NCBI GenBank assembly: GCA_035555975.1
Contig: DATMFV010000134.1
Location: forward strand, 1 to 64,000
Direction of reading: 5' to 3'
Length of the DNA stretch: 64,000 nucleotides
Source: DATMFV01 sp035555975
GTDB lineage: Bacteria; Verrucomicrobiota; Verrucomicrobiia; Chthoniobacterales; Chthoniobacteraceae
Of the stretch, positions 9,492 through 16,592 are shown piece after piece. The notes below the pieces were generated by a model that had not been told where the DNA came from, ran no database searches, and saw only the letters and a list, made by a program, of their open reading frames with translations. The position numbers and the translations under genes are program-made. Positions within the stretch are counted from its first letter, which is position 1. The number at the start of each line of letters is the position of its first letter.

Positions 9492-9872
9492 TCAGGGAAA
9501 CAACCGTTCCCCCGGCTTCTTGAGCAGCGGCCCCCAGCCGGGGTCGGCCATGGCGCTCTCCACCGAGTCAAACACATCGAAGAGGTCCATCAACCCCGCC
9601 GTCACAAAGAGGCTGCGGATGTCGCGGCTCAACCCGGTCAGCACCATCCGCCCCTTGTGCTTGGCGAGTTCCTGGGCGGGAATGAAAAGCGCCCGGATGC
9701 CCATGCTCGCCACGTAGGTCGTTTCGCAGAAGTCGACAATCACCGCACGCACGCCGGAGCGGATCTGTTCCATCGCCTGTTCCCGGAACTGGTCGGACCC
9801 GACATTGTCAAGCCGCCCCGCCACCGAAAGGACCAGGATCGGTCCCGCCGCCAAACGTTGAGTGATTTGCAT
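9492..9872 (-). CDS. STAS-domain anti-anti-sigma-like protein
   Basis: 126 residues forming one STAS domain: an N-terminal beta strand (ILVLSVAGRLDNVGS), then VRAVIVDFCETTYVASMGIRALF, in which the Ser of ASMG sits at the phospho-acceptor position of SpoIIAA-type proteins. These bind anti-sigma kinases and release a partner sigma or regulator. No kinase or phosphatase partner is adjacent. The ATG at 9872 was chosen because the STAS fold begins immediately; the frame upstream is basic and non-homologous. It is transcribed towards the beta-helix gene's 3' end. Confidence 0.8.
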   Translation of the reverse strand: MQITQRLAAGPILVLSVAGRLDNVGSDQFREQAMEQIRSGVRAVIVDFCETTYVASMGIRALFIPAQELAKHKGRMVLTGLSRDIRSLFVTAGLMDLFDVFDSVESAMADPGWGPLLKKPGERLFP

Positions 9873-9934
9873 GCCCTGCCAATACACGCGGCACAGAGGC
9901 TCTGCAAGGTCGCTTTTGCCCCTTTTTCGCTGAG

Positions 9935-11317
9935 TCAGCCGCCCGATTCCGAGCCGCACGGAACGGCAAAGGTGTCGCCGGTCCGGTCCATCCACTCCCG
10001 GAGCCGTTCCCGCATCATCCCGAGCCGCTCCCGGTAGGCGGGATCAAAAACGTAGTTGGCGAGTTCCAGCGGGTCTTCCCCGAGATGATGCAGCAGCCAG
10101 TCGTGCCCCGGCTGCGCCACATACTTCCACCCGTCGCGCGTGACCACCCCGCGCCACGGGCGGTCCACCCGGTGCGGGTGCGTGACAGCGCAAATCTGCT
10201 GGAGAAAGGCGGCGTCCGGCTCGCCCGCACGGTCCGCCTTCTTTCCGGGGAGGCAATACCCGCTGTAATCATAACCCACCATGCCGGGAGGGGGCGCGAT
10301 CCCGCAGAGCCCGAGCGAGGTGGGGGCGATATCGACATGGTTGAGGACCGCATCGGTGATGCCGACCTGCGTGTTCTGCGGGCCTCCCACCTTTCCGATC
10401 AGAAAGGGGATGCGGATCGATTCCTCCCATGGGCTGACCTTGCCCCACTGCGCATGGCTGCCGAGCATTTCGCCGTGATCAGCAAAAAAAACGATATACG
10501 TCTCCCGGTCGATATCGAACGCCTTGAGCGCCATTCGGAGACGACCGAGGTTGTCATCAAGGTTTTCAATCATCGCATAATACCCGGCGGCATCCAGGCG
10601 GGCCGCCTCCTGCACCCACGCCACGGGGGGAACATTCTCCCGCAGACGGATGGAGGCGGGGGAATAACGGGTATGCAGGTAGCCGGGATTGGTCGGCCCG
10701 ACAAAGGGATCATGCGGCGGCTGCACCGAGAGGCAGGCGAAGAACGGCTGGTACGCCCGTCCGGGAGCGGGCGCGCCGACATGGCTTTTGAGATGGCCGA
10801 TGAACAGGTCGGTCAGGGAATCGGTCTCGTAGCCCGGCAGGCGCCGGGGATGTTCATCTTCGGAGCCGTAGACAAAAACCTCGTTCTGGTTGTTGTTGTT
10901 TTCATATCCCATCCAGTAGTCGAACCCGCCCCGGCGCTCCGGCGGCACATAATGTTCGCGGCTGTTGGAACCGTCCAGATGCCATTTGCCGATCCATGCC
11001 GTATGATATCCCGCTTCGCGAAAAGGCGCGGCGATGGTCGGAAGGGAAGGGTCGAGCGGGAGCGGGGTCCGCGTGACGCCGTTCCGGTGAGGGTAGAGGC
11101 CCGTCAACAAAGCGCCGCGAAACGGGCTGCACCATGGCGAACCGGAGACGGCGGCGTCAAAACGCCTGCTTTCGCGGGCGAGATTGTCGATATTGGGAGT
11201 GGAGACGTTCGGGTCTCCCCGGTAGCCGAGCGCCTGCGCCCGCAGTTGATCGACCAGAAACCAGATTACGTTGGGCGGTTGTTTGGTACGCAGGGAAAGA
11301 GAAGCTGTTTGGGTCAT
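9935..11317 (-). CDS. S1-family sulfatase
   Basis: About 460 residues. The N-terminal metal-site strand is NVIWFLVDQLRAQALG. The sulfatase signature is SPWCSPFRGALLTG, where the Cys of C-x-P-x-R would be converted to formylglycine. FFADHGEMLGSHAQWGK provides the second metal ligand set. It probably removes sulfate esters from a polysaccharide. I see no signal peptide with the start at 11317 (MTQTASLS), so either it is cytoplasmic or the true start differs; the frame stays open to 11653 but overlaps the upstream gene. It is the last gene of module I. A formylglycine-generating enzyme with cysteines was not found in the window. Confidence 0.9.
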   Translation of the reverse strand: MTQTASLSLRTKQPPNVIWFLVDQLRAQALGYRGDPNVSTPNIDNLARESRRFDAAVSGSPWCSPFRGALLTGLYPHRNGVTRTPLPLDPSLPTIAAPFREAGYHTAWIGKWHLDGSNSREHYVPPERRGGFDYWMGYENNNNQNEVFVYGSEDEHPRRLPGYETDSLTDLFIGHLKSHVGAPAPGRAYQPFFACLSVQPPHDPFVGPTNPGYLHTRYSPASIRLRENVPPVAWVQEAARLDAAGYYAMIENLDDNLGRLRMALKAFDIDRETYIVFFADHGEMLGSHAQWGKVSPWEESIRIPFLIGKVGGPQNTQVGITDAVLNHVDIAPTSLGLCGIAPPPGMVGYDYSGYCLPGKKADRAGEPDAAFLQQICAVTHPHRVDRPWRGVVTRDGWKYVAQPGHDWLLHHLGEDPLELANYVFDPAYRERLGMMRERLREWMDRTGDTFAVPCGSESGG

Positions 11318-11349
11318 GACAGGGTAGTATGGGGGGAAGGAGACGCCTC

Positions 11350-12000
11350 CTACCGATCCTCTTTGATCTCCACATGCCAGTCGAGATAGAGGCTGGTCAC
11401 GTAATCCTGAAGCCCTTCGGGAGGGGGCGTATCCTCTTTCCCTTCGGTGGGCCGGTAATCCTGAAGCACCACCTGTTTGGAGAGCTGCGGCACCTTTACC
11501 GTCACGGCCGACCAGTTTCCGGGAACGTACGGTTGCGCCGATTCCAGATACCCGAAGAACCGAACGGTTTCGCCTCCGTAATAAAAATTGCAGTTCGCCT
11601 TGTAGAGTTGAACGCCGTCGGGGTTCCCGTTCGCTGCCAGCCACACCCTCCAATGCGCCGGGACAAATTCGGGCAACACCGCCCGCTCGGCCGGTCGCTT
11701 GGAATAGCCCAGATAGGGCCAGATCCGCCCGACCAGCTTGTTGGCCTTGAAATAGGGTCCCTGGTTGGTGTTGGTCGGCCCGGGAACCGCGCCGTTGTGG
11801 TCGGCTATATGACTGGCTACCGCGATCCCGATCCCTTTAAGCGTCTGCACGCTCGCGGTTTTGCGCGTCCTCATCACCGCCGCGCGGTAAGCGACCGATG
11901 CGAGCACGACCAGCACGGCGAGCACCGCCAGCGTCACCAGCAGTTCGACCATGGAAAAGCCGGCCCGAAAACGGGTTGTTCTGGAGGAGCGGGAGGTCAT
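11350..12000 (-). CDS. Prepilin-type N-terminal methylation domain protein
   Basis: 216 residues. The N-terminus FRAGFSMVELLVTLAVLAVLVV is a type IV prepilin / type II pseudopilin leader (cleavage expected between Gly and Phe, with Glu at +5). The remainder resembles the verrucomicrobial and planctomycetal DUF1559-like group, ending with a SLYLDWHVEI strand. It is a membrane-tethered extracytoplasmic protein of unknown job. The ATG at 12000 overlaps the TGA of the frameshifted DUF4838 gene. A similar gene occupies the equivalent place in module II (36132-36806), so it appears to belong with the polysaccharide genes rather than with a pilus operon. Confidence 0.8.
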   Translation of the reverse strand: MTSRSSRTTRFRAGFSMVELLVTLAVLAVLVVLASVAYRAAVMRTRKTASVQTLKGIGIAVASHIADHNGAVPGPTNTNQGPYFKANKLVGRIWPYLGYSKRPAERAVLPEFVPAHWRVWLAANGNPDGVQLYKANCNFYYGGETVRFFGYLESAQPYVPGNWSAVTVKVPQLSKQVVLQDYRPTEGKEDTPPPEGLQDYVTSLYLDWHVEIKEDR

Positions 12001-12563
12001 GGCGGGGGCGGGGCGATCAGGTTGCCGAACTTGACGGTTTGAAAGAAGCCTCCCTGCGTCGGGGAAATGGCGCTGTTGTGCGCCTTGCCGGAGAGGAAAC
12101 GGGTACGGCCAATGTTCACCCCCCAGGGGGCGTCCGCCGTGGGCGGCGCGGCACCGGCCAGGCTCTCTTTGGGGATGAAAAGCTCCACGGTCCACCGGTC
12201 GCCGCCCTTGCGGGTAGCTACCTTCCAGCCGGCGCTCCACGAGACCGGGTTCTCCACCACCCGGCTGTCGGTGCATTTGTCATAGATCGCCCCCTCGGGG
12301 TTGACCGCCACGATAAACGTGGAGCGCTCCGGCGTTTCCATGAAGAGTTCCACCAGGTCGGTGTCGTAAATGCTCTCCGAATCGCGGATGTCAACGGTGA
12401 TCGCCGTCCGCAACCGCTCCATCTCCGGCTCCATGGCGGTGATGCCGACATACAGCCCGGAATCATCATCCGCCCAGCGAAACTGCACCGTGGTGGCGGG
12501 GGCCGCCTCCTCTTCGCTATAGAGATCGCGCATCGGGTAGGCAAGGGGCCCCTCCCGCAGCGC
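11997..12563 (-). pseudogene. C-terminal sugar-binding part of the DUF4838 gene, out of frame
   Basis: About 188 residues in another frame directly after the DUF4838 coding region. The translation (YPMRDLYSEEEAAPATT, WADDDSGLYVGITAMEPEM, WTVELFIPKESL) looks like a family-9-like carbohydrate-binding or DOMON-type domain. Such domains commonly end DUF4838 proteins after a VDGDLSKPFW linker, and that linker is the last in-frame motif of the upstream part. The frames would join with a +1 or -2 change between about 12553 and 12567, where a GCGC run occurs. It is therefore probably one gene of about 830 codons broken by a frameshift, or carrying a sequence error. Confidence 0.7.
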
Positions 12564-14481
12564 TCCAGAACGGTTTGGAGAGGTCGCCGTCCACCTGCGG
12601 GCGTCCCGCCGCGCGGGAGGCCGCAAAGTCCGGCCCCTGCCGCTGGAGCGCGGGGAAGATCTGCTTCATCGGCTCGCACTCCTCGCGGATCACCTCGATC
12701 CGCTTTGCGTAAACCGTGTCGCCCGCCTTCTCCCGGGCCTTCTCCAGCAGGGCGAAGTAGTGCTCCACATCCCCCGGGCGGACAAACCCGCCCGTCAGCG
12801 TGATCTGCCGGGAAACCGGTCGCATCCAGACCTCTTCGGCAAAGCGGTAAAACTCCCGCATCTCTTCCGCCGCCGGGCCGAAGAAGGTGCGGCAATATTC
12901 GCCGATATAGGCTTCCAGATCGAGGTCCGGGTCCCAGTAAAGCCGGGCCTGGATGGCATAATTGAGGTGGTTGAGCCCGGGGTTGAGCATCCTCCCCGGA
13001 GCATGGGAACACTCCACAAACTCTCCCTTGGAACGGCCCCGGAGCGCCTTCATGTCTTCCTGGAGGATCGTCGGGAAAAATGCGGGCACCCCCAGTAACT
13101 GCCCCTCCTGCCGCTCGCCTTTCACGCGGTTCTTTTTGCCCAACTGGAAGCGATAGTATTCCCAGATGTAAAACTGGCCGGAAGGGAGCTTCTTCCACCA
13201 TTGTTCGCGGTCCCGGAAAAAAGCTTCCCGATCTTCAGGGAAGATCATGTCGCGGCCGCGGTGCTGACAGTAGGCGAGCGCCACATTATCGTGCATTTTC
13301 TCGATATCCCCGGGCGGGAGCCGGTAGAACGAGTAGGCGAGCCCGAGCACCAGCTTGTCCGGGTGTTTGCGGCCGATCCTTTCCGCCGCATCGTTGACAA
13401 ACTTCCAGACATAATCCGACATCCGGCCATCGCGCCCCCGTTCCTCCCGCAGCCAGCCGGCGGCCACATCGCGGTCATCCATGCTGGTAAACGCGTCCGA
13501 AGGCCCCACGGGGAAAATCGTCATCTCCGGGTACTCGGCAAAGAAATCATCTGCATACTCCGAAAGCGCCTCCGCCAGCGGCGGCGCCAGCCGGGGAAGC
13601 TGCCCTCCTTTCTGCGGGCGATGGCCGCCCCCCGGTGCCTCATGGCCATCCAGCAGACGCCCCCCGACCACTGCAAAATACTCCGGGTGCGAACCGGCCA
13701 TGAACCGGGTGATGTTGCTGGTACCGTGAGCCAGCCAGATCATCTCTTCCATCCCGAGCTTCTGCCGCTTGAACCAGAGAAACCCCTCCTTGTCGCTCTC
13801 CGGAAAACTCCACAGCATGAACCGAAGGCCGAAAGCGGGCTTCACCGAGCGATCCTGCTCCGCCGCCTTCACGGTGGCAGCGGTCGGGATGACCGTGCCG
13901 AAATCGTAATATGGCAGATACCAGCGAACCCCGAGGCTCTCCAGAAAATCGTAAACCGCAAAGAGCGTCCCGGTCGGGTCGTAGACGGAAAACCCCATCT
14001 CTTCATTGACCCGGCGCGGGTTGTAGAGACCACTGCGCGGAATGTCCCACTTCTTTCCCGTCTTCTTCTGCCACTCCAGCGTCAGCCGGGGCAGATCGTC
14101 GCGGGAACGGTAGTCGCGCGGGACGGGGAGCGTCGTCCCGTCGCGCCCCAACAGCACCAGCGCCTTTTCCGTCGCCACCACCCGGTAGCCTTCCATCGGC
14201 AGACCGGTCGTCTCCACCCCCAGCGCGCGCGTCCCCTCGCTCTCCCCCACATAGATGAGGTTTGGCGTCGAGCCGTCCGCTTTGGTAACGATCGGAAGCG
14301 TCGCACCGCTCATGGCCCGCAGGTGTTCCTGCAACTCCCTGGCGGCGAAGCGGACCTGCGGCAGCGCATCTTCGGCGACCACGATCTGGCTTTGCGGCTT
14401 GCCGTCGCGAACCAGCTCCACGCCTTGGGCAACGGTACAGGCCAACAGGCAGAGGATCGGAAAAAAAGAGCGTCGAAGCAT
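12517..14481 (-). CDS. DUF4838 family secreted protein (frameshifted before its C-terminal domain)
   Basis: 654 residues in frame. A signal peptide (FFPILCLLACTVAQG) is followed by an alpha-glucuronidase/GH20b-like N-domain (residues about 20-180) and then the DUF4838 TIM-barrel-like core. DUF4838 occurs in polysaccharide loci and is thought to act on glycans; its reaction is unknown. Conserved phrases shared with the two paralogues upstream include LPQVRFAARELQEHL, DPTGTLFAVYDFLE and LDLEAYIGEYCRTFFGPAAEEM. Unlike those paralogues it lacks a TPR tail; instead its C-terminal sugar-binding domain lies out of frame at 11997-12563. The leader before the ATG is pyrimidine-rich. Confidence 0.85.
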   Translation of the reverse strand: MLRRSFFPILCLLACTVAQGVELVRDGKPQSQIVVAEDALPQVRFAARELQEHLRAMSGATLPIVTKADGSTPNLIYVGESEGTRALGVETTGLPMEGYRVVATEKALVLLGRDGTTLPVPRDYRSRDDLPRLTLEWQKKTGKKWDIPRSGLYNPRRVNEEMGFSVYDPTGTLFAVYDFLESLGVRWYLPYYDFGTVIPTAATVKAAEQDRSVKPAFGLRFMLWSFPESDKEGFLWFKRQKLGMEEMIWLAHGTSNITRFMAGSHPEYFAVVGGRLLDGHEAPGGGHRPQKGGQLPRLAPPLAEALSEYADDFFAEYPEMTIFPVGPSDAFTSMDDRDVAAGWLREERGRDGRMSDYVWKFVNDAAERIGRKHPDKLVLGLAYSFYRLPPGDIEKMHDNVALAYCQHRGRDMIFPEDREAFFRDREQWWKKLPSGQFYIWEYYRFQLGKKNRVKGERQEGQLLGVPAFFPTILQEDMKALRGRSKGEFVECSHAPGRMLNPGLNHLNYAIQARLYWDPDLDLEAYIGEYCRTFFGPAAEEMREFYRFAEEVWMRPVSRQITLTGGFVRPGDVEHYFALLEKAREKAGDTVYAKRIEVIREECEPMKQIFPALQRQGPDFAASRAAGRPQVDGDLSKPFWSAAGGAPCLPDARSL

Positions 14482-14505
14482 GGAGAGAAAAGTGTGGGGG
14501 TGGCT

Positions 14506-15324
14506 TTACCGGCGGTTGTGAAAGATTTCCGCCAGAAATTCGGTGTAATAGAGCGGTGGCGTCCCTTCCGCCGCGATGTCGAAGACTTCCGCGTGGCGAC
14601 AGCCGCACGCCGCGCCCCAGGGCGGAAAATCGAGCTTCTCCACCTGCGGTTTCTGGCATTCATGCAGGGCGATGAGCGCGAGCTTGCGCTCCCACTCCGC
14701 GCTGACATCCACGTGCGTATCCCAGCGGCAGTAGTTGGCGCGGAAGGTCATGGCGGCGATGTCGTGCCAGTACAAAAGCGCCCCGGTGTAGCCGCTTTCC
14801 GCCGCCTGCCGGTACGCCTTGGTGACCAGCAGGCACGAGCCGATATGCTCCAGGTTGTCCCCCAGGTGGCCATGGCTTAAAACCGCCTCAGGCCGCGCGC
14901 CAAGAATCATCTCCGCCACGCGGGTGACCGCCTCCGGGTCTTCATGCGCGGCGAGGATCGTCGGCGTTCCGGGGGCGATTCCTTCCGGCCATTGGGTTCC
15001 GTAGTTAAGCACCTCCATCACGCCGTCGGGCCGGACGTAATGGCGTTGCAGGTAGTCGAGGTGGATCGGCTCCGTCCCGAGCGCCCGCGCGCCTGCGGCG
15101 GCTTCCAGCTTGCGCTGCGGCATCATCTCGCCGAACGGCGGGCGGCGGCGATCCACCCTCCCGTCGGGCAACAGGCGGGCCCACTGGCCGCTCATGTTGT
15201 TGGTCGTCATCACATACCGGATGGCATACCCCCGGTCGTGGTATTTGAAAAGGGTTCCCCCGATATCGAGTTCAAGGTCGTCGGCATGAGCGCCAAACGC
15301 CATTAGCATTCGTTCTGTTGTCAT
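14506..15324 (-). CDS. PIG-L family (LmbE-like) deacetylase
   Basis: About 272 residues. The zinc-binding motif AHADDLELDIGGT is near the N-terminus, and HGHLGDNLEH gives the third ligand region. PIG-L/LmbE enzymes remove acetyl groups from N-acetylglucosamine-type sugars, fitting a locus for complex glycans. Start ATG at 15324 (preceded by TTG at 15327); ATGs at 15309 and 15303 are closer to the fold start. The MITE-like element ends only 9 bases upstream of this ATG, so it now supplies the leader. It is followed by the frameshifted DUF4838 gene after 24 bases. Confidence 0.88.
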   Translation of the reverse strand: MTTERMLMAFGAHADDLELDIGGTLFKYHDRGYAIRYVMTTNNMSGQWARLLPDGRVDRRRPPFGEMMPQRKLEAAAGARALGTEPIHLDYLQRHYVRPDGVMEVLNYGTQWPEGIAPGTPTILAAHEDPEAVTRVAEMILGARPEAVLSHGHLGDNLEHIGSCLLVTKAYRQAAESGYTGALLYWHDIAAMTFRANYCRWDTHVDVSAEWERKLALIALHECQKPQVEKLDFPPWGAACGCRHAEVFDIAAEGTPPLYYTEFLAEIFHNRR

Positions 15325-15333
15325 CAATCTTTA

Positions 15334-15494
15334 GGGCCTGTTCACGAATTTGCCGAAAGCGGCTGAAAGCCGCCTTTTGGCTCAAAAGTCGGTTTCTTCG
15401 GGCGTCCGAATCTCGATTCGGCCTTCCTCAGAAGCCCGATTTTGATCTCAAAATGCGTCATTTCATCCATCTTTCTCAATTCCTGAACAGACCC
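15334..15494 (+). mobile_element. MITE-like element with terminal inverted repeats and TA flanks
   Basis: 161 bp with imperfect terminal inverted repeats: 15334-15350 (GGGCCTGTTCACGAATT) against the reverse complement of 15478-15494 (GGGTCTGTTCAGGAATT), 15 of 17 matching. It is flanked on both sides by TA (15332-15333 and 15495-15496), as for elements that duplicate a TA target. It has internal palindromes at 15359-15373 (GCGGCT/AGCCGC) and 15406-15421 (CCGAATC/GATTCGG) and no transposase gene. Insertion lies between the LacI gene and the PIG-L gene, and the element encodes the last residues of the LacI protein. The parent transposon family cannot be fixed by eye. Confidence 0.7.
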
Positions 15495-16554
15495 TAGTCT
15501 CCATCACCGGGACCGGGGGCGCTGCCGTGCTTTGACGGCTGACCCATTGCGGTACGATCACCCTCCGGTGGTCCCGATCATCCAAAAGAATTTCAAACGC
15601 CGCCGCCGCCATGGCGACAGGGTCGTACTCCAGCGCACTCGACGAAACCGGTCCGGGCGTCGTACTTCCCGCCGTTCCGCTGGAGATCAGCGAGAGATCT
15701 CCCGGCACGGAAAGACCCCGCCGGGCCGCTTCCGCCATCACTTCCCAGGCGATCGTCTCGTTGCCGACCAGCACGGCCGTGCCGCGATGAGGGGTATTGA
15801 AATAGCGCTGGGCCAGCTTCGGCCCGAGGGCGTTGCGCGCCGCAAGCGAAGCGGGGGCCGGCGGTTCCACTTCCTCAAGTTCCTCTGCCGTCAGGTTGAT
15901 ATTCTGCACCTGCGCCTCCACCCCCGCGCGGCGGATCGCCAGTTGCATCCCTTTCATCCGCCGTCGTTGATGGATCAGACCGGGCCGGGCGGCCAGCAGG
16001 TCGATCCGCCGGTGCCCCAGTCGCAGCAACGCTTCCGCGGCAAGGTAGCCTTCCCGTTCCAGATCCTTCTCCACCACGCCATGAAAAAGGCGATCGTAAG
16101 ACGTTGCCTGAAGAGAAACCGCCGGCACCGGCACCGTCTCGAGCATCGCAGTCATGCGGGCTTCGGGCCTCGAACCGAGGTGAACCAGCATGCCGTCCAC
16201 CCGCGCCTCCACCAACCGGCGCAATGCCGCCTCCTCCACTTCCCGCGACCAGAAATGGAACTGAAGCATCAACGAGTAGTTGCGCCGTAGCGCCTCCAGC
16301 GCCAGGGCGTCGATCAGGAGCGAATAGTGCGGGTCCCAGCAGTACGGCATGATGACGCCGATGACCGAAGTCCTGCCCGATTTGAGCGAACGCGCCAGAT
16401 GGTTGGGCACATACCTCAGCTTGCGCGCCGCCTCCAGCACCCGCTGGCGGGTCTCCAGGCTCACCTTGGTATTGCTGCGCCCGTTGCCGAGCGAAGCGGA
16501 AACCGCCTGCTGGCTGATGTTGAGATACTCTGCGATGTCTTTCTGCGTTGCCAT
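15463..16554 (-). CDS. LacI-family transcriptional regulator, 3' end supplied by MITE
   Basis: 363 residues. The N-terminal LacI helix-turn-helix is TQKDIAEYLNISQQAVSASL, the hinge helix is YVPNHLARSLKSGRTSVIG, and a periplasmic-binding-like effector domain follows. It probably represses the polysaccharide genes around it and is released by a sugar. The final ten codons (RVCSGIEKDG) and the stop lie inside the MITE-like element, so the original C-terminus may have been replaced. It follows the DUF4838 gene by 38 bases and seems part of the same transcript. Candidate operator-like direct repeats lie at the operon promoter (22464-22511). Confidence 0.9.
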   Translation of the reverse strand: MATQKDIAEYLNISQQAVSASLGNGRSNTKVSLETRQRVLEAARKLRYVPNHLARSLKSGRTSVIGVIMPYCWDPHYSLLIDALALEALRRNYSLMLQFHFWSREVEEAALRRLVEARVDGMLVHLGSRPEARMTAMLETVPVPAVSLQATSYDRLFHGVVEKDLEREGYLAAEALLRLGHRRIDLLAARPGLIHQRRRMKGMQLAIRRAGVEAQVQNINLTAEELEEVEPPAPASLAARNALGPKLAQRYFNTPHRGTAVLVGNETIAWEVMAEAARRGLSVPGDLSLISSGTAGSTTPGPVSSSALEYDPVAMAAAAFEILLDDRDHRRVIVPQWVSRQSTAAPPVPVMETRVCSGIEKDG

Positions 16555-16592
16555 AAGGCAAGTCTCAATAAAAGCGTCTCTTTCCGCAATGG

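Noticed and set aside
13201..14880. 559-codon plus-strand frame opposite a DUF4838 gene
   Set aside because: Rich in Arg/His/Pro with no fold or motif, lying exactly over a well-supported secreted protein; a composition artefact.
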